From positions 4,402,001 through 4,466,000 of the forward strand of contig NZ_CP139348.1 in the NCBI RefSeq assembly GCF_038561965.1: a stretch of DNA of 64,000 nucleotides, read 5' to 3'. Each line of letters opens with the position of its first letter. Within the stretch, counting starts at the first letter, position 1. Below, in pieces: positions 57,501 to 64,000 of the stretch. Made by a program: the position numbers and the translations under genes. Origin of the DNA: Stutzerimonas stutzeri (lineage in GTDB: Bacteria; Pseudomonadota; Gammaproteobacteria; Pseudomonadales; Pseudomonadaceae). Under the pieces are notes generated by a model, which saw only the letters and a program-made list of their open reading frames with translations, searched no databases and had not been told where the DNA came from.

Positions 57501-58777
57501 ATCACGCAATTGGTATTGGGGGCCAGCGTTCCGCCGGTCATCTGCAAAGTCGAGCTGCCGACGCCGCCCAGACCGGCAAGGCTGGAGCCGCCGGTACAGT
57601 TGGCGCTAGGCGCAGAGGTGATGGTCAGCAGACCGGCGCCGTTGTCGATGACATCACTGAAGGTGCCCAGCACCATGGTGCTCAGCGGGCTGGCGTTGGT
57701 CAGGGTGATGCGCAGCGTCGCTTCCTGGCCCTTGGCGACTGTGCCGGGAATGAACGCTTTGGCTACGCGCAGGGGCGCGGTGACGGTCAGGTTGGCCGTG
57801 GCGTTTGCCGGCGGCACCAGGCCGCGCTGGTTGGCGAAATCGGTGGTGCGGCTGATGAGGTTGTTGACCGTGGTCGAATAGGCGCTGTCGGAGCCGTCGG
57901 CCACCACCAGCACGCTCAGGGTACAGCCGCTGTTGGCGGGAACGGTTCCGCCCACGGCGCGAATCTCGATATCGCCTGGCGCCGGCGCGAAGCTGGGCGG
58001 CATGGCACCGCAGCTGATTTGCACACCCGGCGTCGGCGCCACCCGCAGGCCGAAGTCGCCGAGGCGGTCACGGATGCCGAACGGCGGAGTATCGCCGGCA
58101 CCATTGAGCGGCAGCGGCTGCGATGAGTTGTTGGTGATGGTCATGCTCAGCCGGGTCGGCTGATCGTCCTTGACGATGCTGTTGGGCGAGAAGCTTTTGC
58201 TGATGCTCGGCGCCGGCAAGCTGTTGAAGTTTAGCGACTGCTGCGCCGGATCGGCGTTGCTTACCGGATTTCCCAAATGCATGCCGGAAACCGAACCTGC
58301 GGGGATAAGGTTGGTGCCGTTGCCGCTCAGGCTGGTGACCTGCACGACGATGTCGCAGAAGCCTGCCTCGGATCCGCCGTTCATGGGCGGGATCACCCCG
58401 CCACTGAGGGCGATGGTGTTGCCGCCCAGCGAGGCATTGATGGTGCCGGGGAAGTTGCCGTTGCTCAGCGAGCCCGTCACGGTGCCAGTGCCGTCGCGAC
58501 ACTCGGCGAATACCAGACCGTTACCGGCAACCTGAAAGCCCGCCGGCATGGTGTCGGTAAACGTGACATTGGTGATGTCGCCGCTGGCGAAGCTGTTGGT
58601 GAGGTGAATCAGAAAGCCGTCGGTATCACCGATGAACTTCGGATCGGCAAACCCCGCAGCACGCGTCTTGCTCACCCCCAGGTCTGCATGCGCCGCCAGC
58701 GGCAGCAAACTCAGACCTGCCCAGAGGCTCCCCATCAACACCTGTAACAGGCGCTTCCTGCGAACGTTACCTGGCAC
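51512..58777 (-). CDS. Giant DUF11/SdrD_B-repeat surface protein with OmpA-like C-terminus
   Basis: Protein of about 2421 residues with a signal peptide (LLQVLMGSLWAGLSLLPLAAHA, then DLGVSKTR). It has about ten DUF11-like modules of roughly 130 residues (VSKSF/VEKSF/VTKQF starts; LTDNLPAGM-like middles) to residue 1420, then four SdrD_B-like modules each with an Asp-rich calcium-type loop (DNNQDG, DQNNDG, DRDTNG, DTNHDR), a carboxypeptidase-regulatory-like module (about 1937), a last DUF11 module (about 2093), a fifth SdrD_B module (DDKNRNGYQDEGEPG), and a degenerate OmpA-like end (from about 2326). Start: two GTG codons in tandem at 58780 and 58777; AGGAGG lies 4 and 7 bases before them, favouring 58777. 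Probably exported and surface-exposed. Confidence 0.82.
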   Translation of the reverse strand: MPGNVRRKRLLQVLMGSLWAGLSLLPLAAHADLGVSKTRAAGFADPKFIGDTDGFLIHLTNSFASGDITNVTFTDTMPAGFQVAGNGLVFAECRDGTGTVTGSLSNGNFPGTINASLGGNTIALSGGVIPPMNGGSEAGFCDIVVQVTSLSGNGTNLIPAGSVSGMHLGNPVSNADPAQQSLNFNSLPAPSISKSFSPNSIVKDDQPTRLSMTITNNSSQPLPLNGAGDTPPFGIRDRLGDFGLRVAPTPGVQISCGAMPPSFAPAPGDIEIRAVGGTVPANSGCTLSVLVVADGSDSAYSTTVNNLISRTTDFANQRGLVPPANATANLTVTAPLRVAKAFIPGTVAKGQEATLRITLTNASPLSTMVLGTFSDVIDNGAGLLTITSAPSANCTGGSSLAGLGGVGSSTLQMTGGTLAPNTNCVITVPYTADLAVAGVPQSFTNTIATGDVNVISPADVVSQGVSASVNVVDQFLVEKTSRPAIAAPGNPVQFVVTTRNYSTSPQSGVSLTDNLPNGMLLLAQPAPALIGPGCSALSVGGSASTPVFTFDMPAGSNGGSANCSVTFWAMVPTSAPAGAIINQIPAGGVCTPGNICNHVSTDASFSVSSSVLTVEKSFDASSKPEGTAATMTIELVNLSAQPLTSVSLTDSLPLGSNGTPMLVASPNNASSTCGGTITAVPGSNQVILSGASVPARAGGGLDAAGRCRLRVNVTGAAGQYDNRVAASATQTFADNSTDTLTSPEVVATINFLSALSGSKSFTPNRIQPGGRSTVTLTLSNSQAGVLNGVAISDNLPAGMTVASPANAYSTCAGSPVIAAAPGAALVSLTGAQLAGNSSCALLFDVTATGGGNWVNSIAPGQLTAAGGVQNVTPFGATLQNGSGGAVTVGVNHASASVAAPGAVTQLTLTLFNGGGLDLTNLSLGNFFTDTGLAGGTLTGERIASVPNAVTNCSGGVASAAPNSSSFSLSGVNLAVGETCSVTVDVTMVTTGTVTDTVPVGAISTDQGVSNTSPASSSLQTSTGLGVTKQFTPGVVAPNERSRLRITFYNPTSQPISDLTLTDSYPAGLVSASPANALTTCQGTVSSAAGQVSISGGNIAAGSSNAPASCYVEVDVLSATQGDYLNVIPAGSISATTGGSPISNNEPTSDTLRVKAPIIVHKAIATRTLDVGNPVGFTTGTATGNAGTAYTLSIRLDNPNNAPLTGLGYLDSLPSGLVVAPVPAIANSCGGSVTATPSATSVRLAGGTLAANGNCVVSVAVLSNIAGSYTNTIPAGGVTSFEGVSNSEPTRARLVISSPPTVSKQFAPAVIAQNGISRLTIYINNPNPAAMTLTAALTDNLPDAPGQVRVAAVPNLGGSCPAANVTANAAATFVRLASGTAVPAGGCTIEVDVTANTAGEHTNVIPAGALRTDLGDNPEPAYAPLTVSTQGYISGRVYLDNNQDGVFQPGSDMPLSGVPIELRSGTSCASGTPVSGINGLLNPINTDAAGNYLFAGLPAGTYSVCQASQPAGTLNAPPVAGSITPANGSSGTPGSAGNASETSSQIEAIVLNGDGAGGEVSGSQRNDFPEVAPASLSGAVFIDQNNDGIRQGADRGLAGVVINLSGTDWQNRPVNATTTTDASGNYRFSGLQPGTYTVTEPTQPAGTANGLTVAGNSAGAAPGVTAPGIVPSAISGITLASGYASEENNFAEIVTGRSIYGRIFHDRDTNGIPGTGDSGLGGETVLLSGQDINGNPVNLSTVTGSDGSFSFIGLPPGIYDLLQPNQPSGLLNGSTTAGSASGVVSEGPSRISSIDLTSTMLSVDNWFAEVSIPGLSGTVWFDTNHDRVLDPGETRLAGWNVELVQGGAIVATTQSDANGAYAFSNLTPGSGYEVRFRHPETGTLFGRPVPNEQGLAHTPGTAGPGNPAGADNRDGTLSNITITAGRNVVEQSLPIDPAGVVYDAISRQPVRGAVVSISGPAGFTAAQVLGGSLQQITAADGLYQFLLLSSAPAGTYTLTVTAPSGYLQGPSTLIPACSNTLQVTAIPDPALVQTSNQAPAEAVTLHDAAACPASSAGLGANNGTTQYYFSFVLGAGSADVVNNHIPLDPILGGAIVMTKNTAKVNVTRGELVPYVLTARNTLSTTLTGIVIEDQMPPGFKYIKKSAQIDGVPVEPLVEGRRLRWPERTLNGGQSVRIKLLLVVGSGVGFNEYINQTWALNLAAAARVSNVATASVRVVADPTFDCSDLIGKVFDDKNRNGYQDEGEPGIPGVRVATPKGWLVTTDEYGRYHIACADVPSELRGSNFIVKVDERSLPSGYRIITENPRVVRMTQGRLVKANFGASIHRVVRLDLSSDAFGTGNQLNAHYQSRLEEVLKLLYAEPSILRIAYRMPVDGKIRDARARVAYVKDWIKEHWEPHDCCYDLQLEEEIVPATDSVEVIR

Positions 58778-59180
58778 CACAACGCCTCCTGCGGTTGCAG
58801 TAAGCCTGTCGCACCCTGCTGGCTCGCTCTACCTGCTGGTCAGCAGGTCCGCGTCACCAGCAGCGTTGCCCATGCACATGCCTTCTGCGGCGATCCGTGC
58901 CTGGACGACAGACCTACTGACGTCAAAGAAAGGGCGGCAGAGTGCGGATGTAACGAAATAGCGACAAGACGGGCAGGCGGGAACCAGGGTTGCAAAAAGA
59001 TGCGTAGTCCTGCGCTGGAGAAAAGCCGTAACAGGCTGGAGTGCAACGACGCTCTTGCGCAGAGCCCCGCCCCATGTGGCCTACCGAGAGGAATCGCAAA
59101 CGACCCGACCTTTGCTGGAGCGGATGCGCCTGGCTGGCCGCGCGGCGTGCCAGAGCATGGTCCCGACGAATGGCAGGAAA
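58778..59180. other. Gene-free region upstream of the DUF11-repeat gene
   Basis: About 400 bases between the TonB receptor stop and the DUF11 gene start. Small open frames here lack family features and ribosome sites, so no gene is called. The region should hold the DUF11 gene promoter; I see no clear -35/-10 pair. It does hold one strong inverted repeat, listed separately. Confidence 0.55.
58831..58848. promoter_or_regulatory. Perfect inverted repeat upstream of the DUF11-repeat gene
   Basis: ACCTGCTG and CAGCAGGT with a 2-base centre, 51-53 bases before the start codon. It could be an operator, or a leader hairpin if transcription starts further upstream. No known regulator consensus is recognised. 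Confidence 0.5.
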
Positions 59181-61538
59181 CTACCAGCGTGTACGAAGGG
59201 TCACGCCGACACTCCTTGGATCGCCAGTCAACACGCCATAGTCACCGGCGCCAAGTTGCGCGTACACGGCAGTAATGTACTCGCGGTCAAACATGTTTCG
59301 AGCCCACAACTCGGTCTCCCAGCGCCTATCACTACGGCGGAGGCCCAGCCGGAGGTTGGCCAACGCATAGGTCGGCTGATAACTGCCGGGACCGCCCTCG
59401 AGCGTGCCGTAGTAGCCAGTGCGCAGGCTGTAATCAACGCCGCTGAACAGCTCTAGCCCTTGTTCCAGCGGATAGCGATAGTCGACGCCGGCCGTAGCGC
59501 TCCATTCCGGTGCATTGAACAGGCGTTTACCCGTCAAGTCGCAGGACCATTGCGCGCTGGTCGGCGAGCATGGTGCGTTGCGGAAGTCGCGATAGCGCGC
59601 ATCGCTCCAAGCGATACCCAGCCTAAGGTCGACCCTTTCGCTTGCTCGCAGCAGTCCGTTCAGCTCAACCCCACGCAACCGAACCTTGCCTACGTTGATC
59701 AGGTTGTCGCGGATCGGCGGGGCATATTCGTTCACCGGGGCCCGGTTGGTCAGTGCCTGATAATCCTCCGCTTCAGCCTGGTATACCGCCATATCGAGCA
59801 TCATGCGTTGGTTGAAAAAATCGCTCTTCAGACCGATCTCGAACGAGGTCACTCTCTCCGCATCGAAGGTGGGCTCGACATTCGGACCCACCACGTCGAG
59901 GTTTATGCCACCGGCCTTGTAGCCACGAGACCAGCTGGCATAGCCAAACAGGTTTTCACGCAACTGATAACCGACGGCCAATTGTCCCGACACATTGCTT
60001 TCGGCAATCGTATCGCGCCGGTAGTACTCGCCTCCCAGCGTCGTATCGCGCAGCAGGGTGCCGCCGATTTGCGAAACCAGGTCGGGGCCAAGCGGCGCCA
60101 AACCGGAAACACTGCGCGACAGCCAGCCCTGTTTGCGTTCACGGGTGTATCGCAGCCCTGGTGTTATCGATAGACGCTCGGTGGCGTGCCAAGTGACCTG
60201 GCCAAATATCGCGCGACTGTCGGTGCGCTGCTCTCCGTCGAACGCTTGCTGCGCCCCTTCGAGCAGCGACGCGGGAATCATTGCCGGGGTAATTCCAAGC
60301 AGATCAATTTCCGGCCGGTCGCCGAGGAAGTAGGCGGCGGCGTCTTCGCCGAAACGGACACCCACCTCGCGGTTCAGCTTCTGACGCAAGTAATACAGCC
60401 CCACTACGTAGTCGAACTGCTCGTTCGGCGAGTCGGCCAACCGCAGCTCCTGGCTGAGCTGATGGTGGTTGAGTTGCACTGCGACGTTTTTGGCGATGGA
60501 GAGAGGCGTCCCGTCGCCGTCCTGGTCGGCATCGTAGGTCCAGTCCCGGTAGCTGCTGATGCTGGTCAACATGGCCCCGCTATCCAGTAGTCGATTGAGC
60601 TCCAGCGTGACGCCTGTCTGCAGTGTCTTGATGGCGTTCGGCTCGTCCTGTTGCACGCGGCGTGCATAAGGATCGATGGGCAGCTGGCGGTGGCCAACAA
60701 AAGCAGCTCGCTTGCGGCTCGATTGGCTGTAGTTACTCGCGGTGAAGACGTTGCCCTGCTCATCCTGCCAGGCGTAATCGCCAATCAGACGGGCTGTGAA
60801 TACCTCGTTGGGTTCCCATAGCAACTGCCCGCGCAACCCCTGCCGATTCTGGTCGCGCAGGTCAGCGCCACCATGGAGGTTGTCGATCACGCCGTCACGC
60901 TTGACGTCGTAACCGGTCAGGCGGCCTGCCAGCACACCGTCGATGAGCGGACCGGATACGGTCCCGCGATACTGGCGCAGGCCGTTCTCGCCTAGCGAGG
61001 CCTCGGCGGCGCCCTCCGCCTCGAACGTCGGCGCGCGGCTGGTAATGTTGATGGCTCCCGCCGTGGTGTTTTTGCCGTACAGGGTGCCCTGCGGCCCTCG
61101 CAGCACCTCCACTCTATCGATATCGACCAGATCGGCGAGCGACATCCCCTGCCGCCCGAGATACACACCATCGAGAAAAACTCCGACGCTGCCATCGATC
61201 CCGTCGTTGAAAGAGCTGGAGCCCAAACCGCGGATTCCATAACTGGTGTAGCGGGAATTCGGCACCGACACCAAGAGACTTGGAACTCGCTGCTGAAGCT
61301 CCTCCGTACGGAAGAGGCCGGCTTCGCCCATTTGCTCGCCGCTGACCACGCTGATCGCGATGGGCACCTTCTGGGCAGACTCCTCCCGGTGCCGCGCGCT
61401 CACCATGACCTCGTCCAGCACCAGCACGGCATCGCCATCGGGCTTATCGAGATGTTCCGCACCAGCAGATCCTGCCCAGAGCACGAACAACCAGCAAAGC
61501 GGGTGAGAAGATCGGTTATGAGTGTTTTTGGTCGACAC
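59181..61538 (-). CDS. TonB-dependent outer-membrane receptor
   Basis: Protein of 785 residues. Signal peptide LCWLFVLWAGSAGA, cleaved before EHLDKPDG; TonB box near LVLDEVMVSARHR; plug domain with YTSYGIRGLGSSSFNDG, VDIDRVEVLRGPQGTLYGKN and AGAINITSRAP; a 22-strand barrel ending VGVTLRTRW. There is no N-terminal signalling extension, so it is not a FecA/FpvA-type transducer. The ligand is unknown. The start is taken as GTG 61538, one base after the kinase stop with AGAGG eight bases upstream; a GTG at 61574 would overlap the kinase by 35 bases. It is the last gene of an AraC - kinase - receptor unit. Confidence 0.9.
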   Translation of the reverse strand: MSTKNTHNRSSHPLCWLFVLWAGSAGAEHLDKPDGDAVLVLDEVMVSARHREESAQKVPIAISVVSGEQMGEAGLFRTEELQQRVPSLLVSVPNSRYTSYGIRGLGSSSFNDGIDGSVGVFLDGVYLGRQGMSLADLVDIDRVEVLRGPQGTLYGKNTTAGAINITSRAPTFEAEGAAEASLGENGLRQYRGTVSGPLIDGVLAGRLTGYDVKRDGVIDNLHGGADLRDQNRQGLRGQLLWEPNEVFTARLIGDYAWQDEQGNVFTASNYSQSSRKRAAFVGHRQLPIDPYARRVQQDEPNAIKTLQTGVTLELNRLLDSGAMLTSISSYRDWTYDADQDGDGTPLSIAKNVAVQLNHHQLSQELRLADSPNEQFDYVVGLYYLRQKLNREVGVRFGEDAAAYFLGDRPEIDLLGITPAMIPASLLEGAQQAFDGEQRTDSRAIFGQVTWHATERLSITPGLRYTRERKQGWLSRSVSGLAPLGPDLVSQIGGTLLRDTTLGGEYYRRDTIAESNVSGQLAVGYQLRENLFGYASWSRGYKAGGINLDVVGPNVEPTFDAERVTSFEIGLKSDFFNQRMMLDMAVYQAEAEDYQALTNRAPVNEYAPPIRDNLINVGKVRLRGVELNGLLRASERVDLRLGIAWSDARYRDFRNAPCSPTSAQWSCDLTGKRLFNAPEWSATAGVDYRYPLEQGLELFSGVDYSLRTGYYGTLEGGPGSYQPTYALANLRLGLRRSDRRWETELWARNMFDREYITAVYAQLGAGDYGVLTGDPRSVGVTLRTRW

Positions 61539-61539
61539 A

Positions 61540-63930
61540 TCACACCTCTGCCGATGGGCCGTAATTCGCCTCACCCATGTGAGAGCAAGTCAGCTGTTCG
61601 ATCAGCGCGAGTATCTGGGAAGCGTCCGATGGCTTGAGCAGCACGGCGTCGAAGCTCAGGTGGTCGGGGTAATCCAGAGGCCGATGTGGCGGCGCGGAAG
61701 AGTAGAGCACGACCGGCAAAGATGGCCACTGCCCTCGTACGGCGGCGAGCAAAGCCCAGCCATCCGAACCCGGCATTGCCTGATCGCTGATGAGCAGATC
61801 ACAGTCCGAACAGTGCAAATGCAGCAGCGCTTGCTGCGGATCGGCAACGGCGCTCACGTCGAAGCCATACCCGCCGAGCAAGTCGCTGAGCCATTCTCGG
61901 TTCTGCTCCACATCATCTACGAGCAGAATGCTCCGCCCTGTGCCGTCTACTCTGGCGATCTCGTATTCACCGAAACTCATATCGAGATCCTCCTCGCGAG
62001 CCACCGCGAACACCACCTCGAAGCTGAAACAGCTTCCGCATACGCGAGACTCATCCGACGACAGAGAACTGCCCATCTGCTGCAAAAGCTCGCTGACGAT
62101 CGACAGGCCCAGCCCGCTACCGGTGTAACGTTCAACGCCATGCCCGCGGCTGAACGGCTGCAAAATCTGCTTGTGCTCGCCCGGCGCTATGCCAATACCG
62201 GTATCGCTGATGCTGAAGCGTAGGCACACAAATTCCTCGCTTGCTCGGATGCATTGCACATCGAGACACACCTGCCCATCGCGAGTGAATTTGGCAGCGT
62301 TCGCCAAAAGGTTGATCAACACCTGACGCAGGCGCCGGAAGTCGGCTTGCACCAAAGCGGGCAAGTGCGCGTCCAGGCGGCATTCGAACGAGTTGCTCTG
62401 CTGCGCAGCGAGAAAACCAGCCTCTTCCTCGATCTCCCGCAGGAACCCATACAGGTAGCCTGGCGCCAGAATGATCTCGAGCTGGTGGAGTTCGGTGCGG
62501 GAAAACTCCAGCAACTCATCGATCATTTCCAACTGCTGACGAGCATTGCGCTCGATCTTGCGTGGTACGTCCTGCGCCGACTCACATGGAATCAGCCGTG
62601 CGTAGTTGACGATACTGACCAATGGCGAGCGCAGATCATGGCTGATCCGTGCCATCAGCAGGCTGCGTGCCTTGAGCGACTCACGCAATTGCCCGGTACG
62701 GGTCGCCACCGTGCTTTCGAGCCGTTCGTATTCGGCCTTCTGCTGGTTGTCCAGGTCGACCAGGGCGCGCCGCTCCCGCTCACGGCTGCGGCCAACCTCC
62801 AGCACCAGCGTGCAAGCCAGGAGAAACAGACCCGGCAGGGTCGAGGGTACGCTTAGCCTGTCATCCACCGACTGCCAGGGCAGCAGCGCGACAGCCAGTA
62901 GGCGGATCAGGCCTTGCAACATGAGCAGCCCGCAGACCAGATAGACCAGCCAGCTGAAGGAGAAACCGCGGCGCCAGCCTGCCAACAGGGTTGCAGGGAC
63001 CAGGAGATAGGTCACTTGACGAACATGCTCGATCAATGCCCGTCCCTGAATATGGTCTATCAGAACCCACAGATAGCAGCCGCCTATTAGCAGCATGAAA
63101 GCTGTGTAAGCCATGCCCCAGGCTTGGGGCAGCTGGCGCACATCGAGCAAGACGCGCAGGTAGGCGAGGAACAGGCAGTACTGCACCAGGCCAAGCAGCC
63201 ACATGAGTCCGTAAGACCATGGGAGCAGCGATGGTAGATAGACGAGGTAGCCGTTGACCATGCTGACCAGCGCGGCGTAGCCCAGCACTGACAGTGCATG
63301 AACCGCCAACAGCTGCGAGCGCAGGATCCAGCCGACCACGAAGCTGAACGGCACCACCAGCAATGTCATGCCAAGCGTCAGACCGTCGAAGAGGTAACCA
63401 TGTTGCCGATGATCGATGAGTCCAAGTTCCGACCATAACCGTGGCTCGATGATTACCGTCGAGCTACTGGCGACGCGCACCAGAACCGTCGCGTCCTCTG
63501 CAGAGTCCATTCTGAGCGGAAACGTGGGCTGCCGAGCGCGGACCGGCCACTGTTCGACGGGGTATCGACTCCCCGCCCGCATGACATCCCAGCCGTCGCT
63601 TCGGCTGATATGAACCTGAACGTCGGCCAGACGTGGATCACCCACAGTCAGCCAGCGCTGGCACTCCAGCGCGCTACCCTGCAGTTGAAAGCGCAGCCAG
63701 AAGGCTGAATCGCTGTAATGACGGGGTAGATTCTGCCGAGTGGCCGGAAGGAACGCGCGCTCCGATAGTGCGAGCACCTGATCGGCTGTCAATTTGCCGC
63801 CCGGATCTTCCAGCAGCTGAGCCTGACTAAGAGCGTCTTGACCAAGCTCCTGGCAGATCGGCTCAGCCTGGGTGAAGCCGACGACCGCCAAGAGCAGAAG
63901 CGCAAGCAGCCGCGACAAATACCGCGGCAT
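61540..63930 (-). CDS. 7TMR-DISM hybrid histidine kinase
   Basis: Protein of 796 residues. Signal peptide MPRYLSRLLALLLLAVVGFTQA; a periplasmic 7TMR-DISMED2-type domain (about 30-170; YSDSAFWLRFQLQGSALECQ); seven TM segments (about 180-385); a coiled coil; HisKA with phospho-His in ARISHDLRSPLVSIVNYARL; HATPase (LLANAAKFTRDG, DTGIGIAPGEH, GSGLGLSIVSELL); and a C-terminal receiver (ILLVDDVEQNREWL, DLLISDQAMPGSDGW, VLLKPSDASQI). The DISM2 fold resembles carbohydrate-binding modules. Its ATG shares one base with the stop of the upstream AraC gene, so the two are coupled. Confidence 0.9.
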   Translation of the reverse strand: MPRYLSRLLALLLLAVVGFTQAEPICQELGQDALSQAQLLEDPGGKLTADQVLALSERAFLPATRQNLPRHYSDSAFWLRFQLQGSALECQRWLTVGDPRLADVQVHISRSDGWDVMRAGSRYPVEQWPVRARQPTFPLRMDSAEDATVLVRVASSSTVIIEPRLWSELGLIDHRQHGYLFDGLTLGMTLLVVPFSFVVGWILRSQLLAVHALSVLGYAALVSMVNGYLVYLPSLLPWSYGLMWLLGLVQYCLFLAYLRVLLDVRQLPQAWGMAYTAFMLLIGGCYLWVLIDHIQGRALIEHVRQVTYLLVPATLLAGWRRGFSFSWLVYLVCGLLMLQGLIRLLAVALLPWQSVDDRLSVPSTLPGLFLLACTLVLEVGRSRERERRALVDLDNQQKAEYERLESTVATRTGQLRESLKARSLLMARISHDLRSPLVSIVNYARLIPCESAQDVPRKIERNARQQLEMIDELLEFSRTELHQLEIILAPGYLYGFLREIEEEAGFLAAQQSNSFECRLDAHLPALVQADFRRLRQVLINLLANAAKFTRDGQVCLDVQCIRASEEFVCLRFSISDTGIGIAPGEHKQILQPFSRGHGVERYTGSGLGLSIVSELLQQMGSSLSSDESRVCGSCFSFEVVFAVAREEDLDMSFGEYEIARVDGTGRSILLVDDVEQNREWLSDLLGGYGFDVSAVADPQQALLHLHCSDCDLLISDQAMPGSDGWALLAAVRGQWPSLPVVLYSSAPPHRPLDYPDHLSFDAVLLKPSDASQILALIEQLTCSHMGEANYGPSAEV

Positions 63931-64000
63931 CAGTCGATGTCGCCTTTAGCCTGCTGGCGGTACTGACTGGGCGTCAGGCCCTGTCGCTCACGAAACGCCG
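63930..64000 (-). CDS. AraC-family regulator, C-terminal fragment
   Basis: Only the last 22 residues are in the window: AFRERQGLTPSQYRQQAKGD and two more. RERQGLTPSQYR is the standard end of the second AraC helix-turn-helix. The rest lies beyond the right edge. TGA and the ATG of the next gene share one base, which suggests that the regulator and the hybrid kinase are made together and may act in one pathway. Confidence 0.85.
   Translation of the reverse strand, partial: AFRERQGLTPSQYRQQAKGDID

Noticed and set aside
56102..58126. A 674-codon plus-strand open frame opposite the DUF11 modules
   Set aside because: Antisense shadow of the repeat gene; Arg/Gly/His-rich with no recognisable domain.
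58840..59275. Short open frames between the receptor gene and the DUF11 gene
   Set aside because: Overlapping small frames on both strands, with no ribosome site or family features; more likely promoter DNA.
59181..61538. A FecA-type signalling receptor with sigma/anti-sigma control
   Set aside because: There is no N-terminal signalling domain between the signal peptide and the TonB box, and no fecI/fecR-like genes adjoin it.

Overview
The window looks like a chromosomal segment of a Pseudomonas-lineage gammaproteobacterium, most probably of the P. stutzeri (Stutzerimonas) group. This is inferred from the high GC content, the AmgRS-type EnvZ/OmpR, the Pseudomonas-type ArgA, a Lap-type c-di-GMP adhesion system and the gene order. 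Recalled from P. aeruginosa PAO1, the order hslO - PAP2 - hslR - zinc-protease-like - rimK - envZ/ompR - tex - thioesterase - gshA - argA - argE - pit - DUF47 - CYTH/CHAD - gspE-like is a conserved core block. No database search was run.

Region 1 (1-5273) is core: Hsp33, a PAP2 phosphatase, Hsp15, the rimB-like/rimK pair and EnvZ/OmpR. Region 2 (5366-21220) is a complete Lap biofilm-adhesion island lying between ompR and tex. It holds a type I secretion operon (lapE-lapB-lapC, minus strand) and, divergent from it, a 2536-residue LapA-like adhesin. The adhesin carries a LapG cleavage motif, five near-identical 99-residue repeats, a PA14-like module, a VWA domain and RTX repeats. A conserved 109-residue protein follows, and then the lapG-lapD control operon on the minus strand. 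A near-consensus FleQ site lies in the divergent promoter region, so c-di-GMP could act on this system both at transcription (FleQ) and after secretion (LapD/LapG).

Region 3 (21461-33892) returns to core: tex, thioesterase, gshA, argEA, the Pit transporter with its DUF47 partner, a CYTH/CHAD protein and a GspE-type ATPase. Region 4 (34055-47207) is mixed: two head-to-head L,D-transpeptidases, a 1578-residue multi-PAS/GAF hybrid kinase, DUF2388 and OsmC proteins, a TRAP transporter whose binding-protein gene is divergent from its permease genes, an RNAD1/METTL25-like methyltransferase and tRNA-Thr(TGT).

Region 5 (47310-64000), directly 3' of the tRNA gene, is all minus strand and looks accessory. 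Read in transcription order it holds the end of an AraC regulator, a 7TMR-DISM hybrid kinase and a TonB-dependent receptor (apparently one operon). Next comes a translationally coupled pair: a 2.42-kilo-residue protein of DUF11-like and SdrD_B-like repeats with a degenerate OmpA-like tail, and a 1401-residue OmpA-domain/outer-membrane-barrel protein. That pair is the best candidate here for an uncharacterised surface system. Two giant surface-protein systems, Lap and DUF11/OmpA, therefore sit within about 40 kb of each other.
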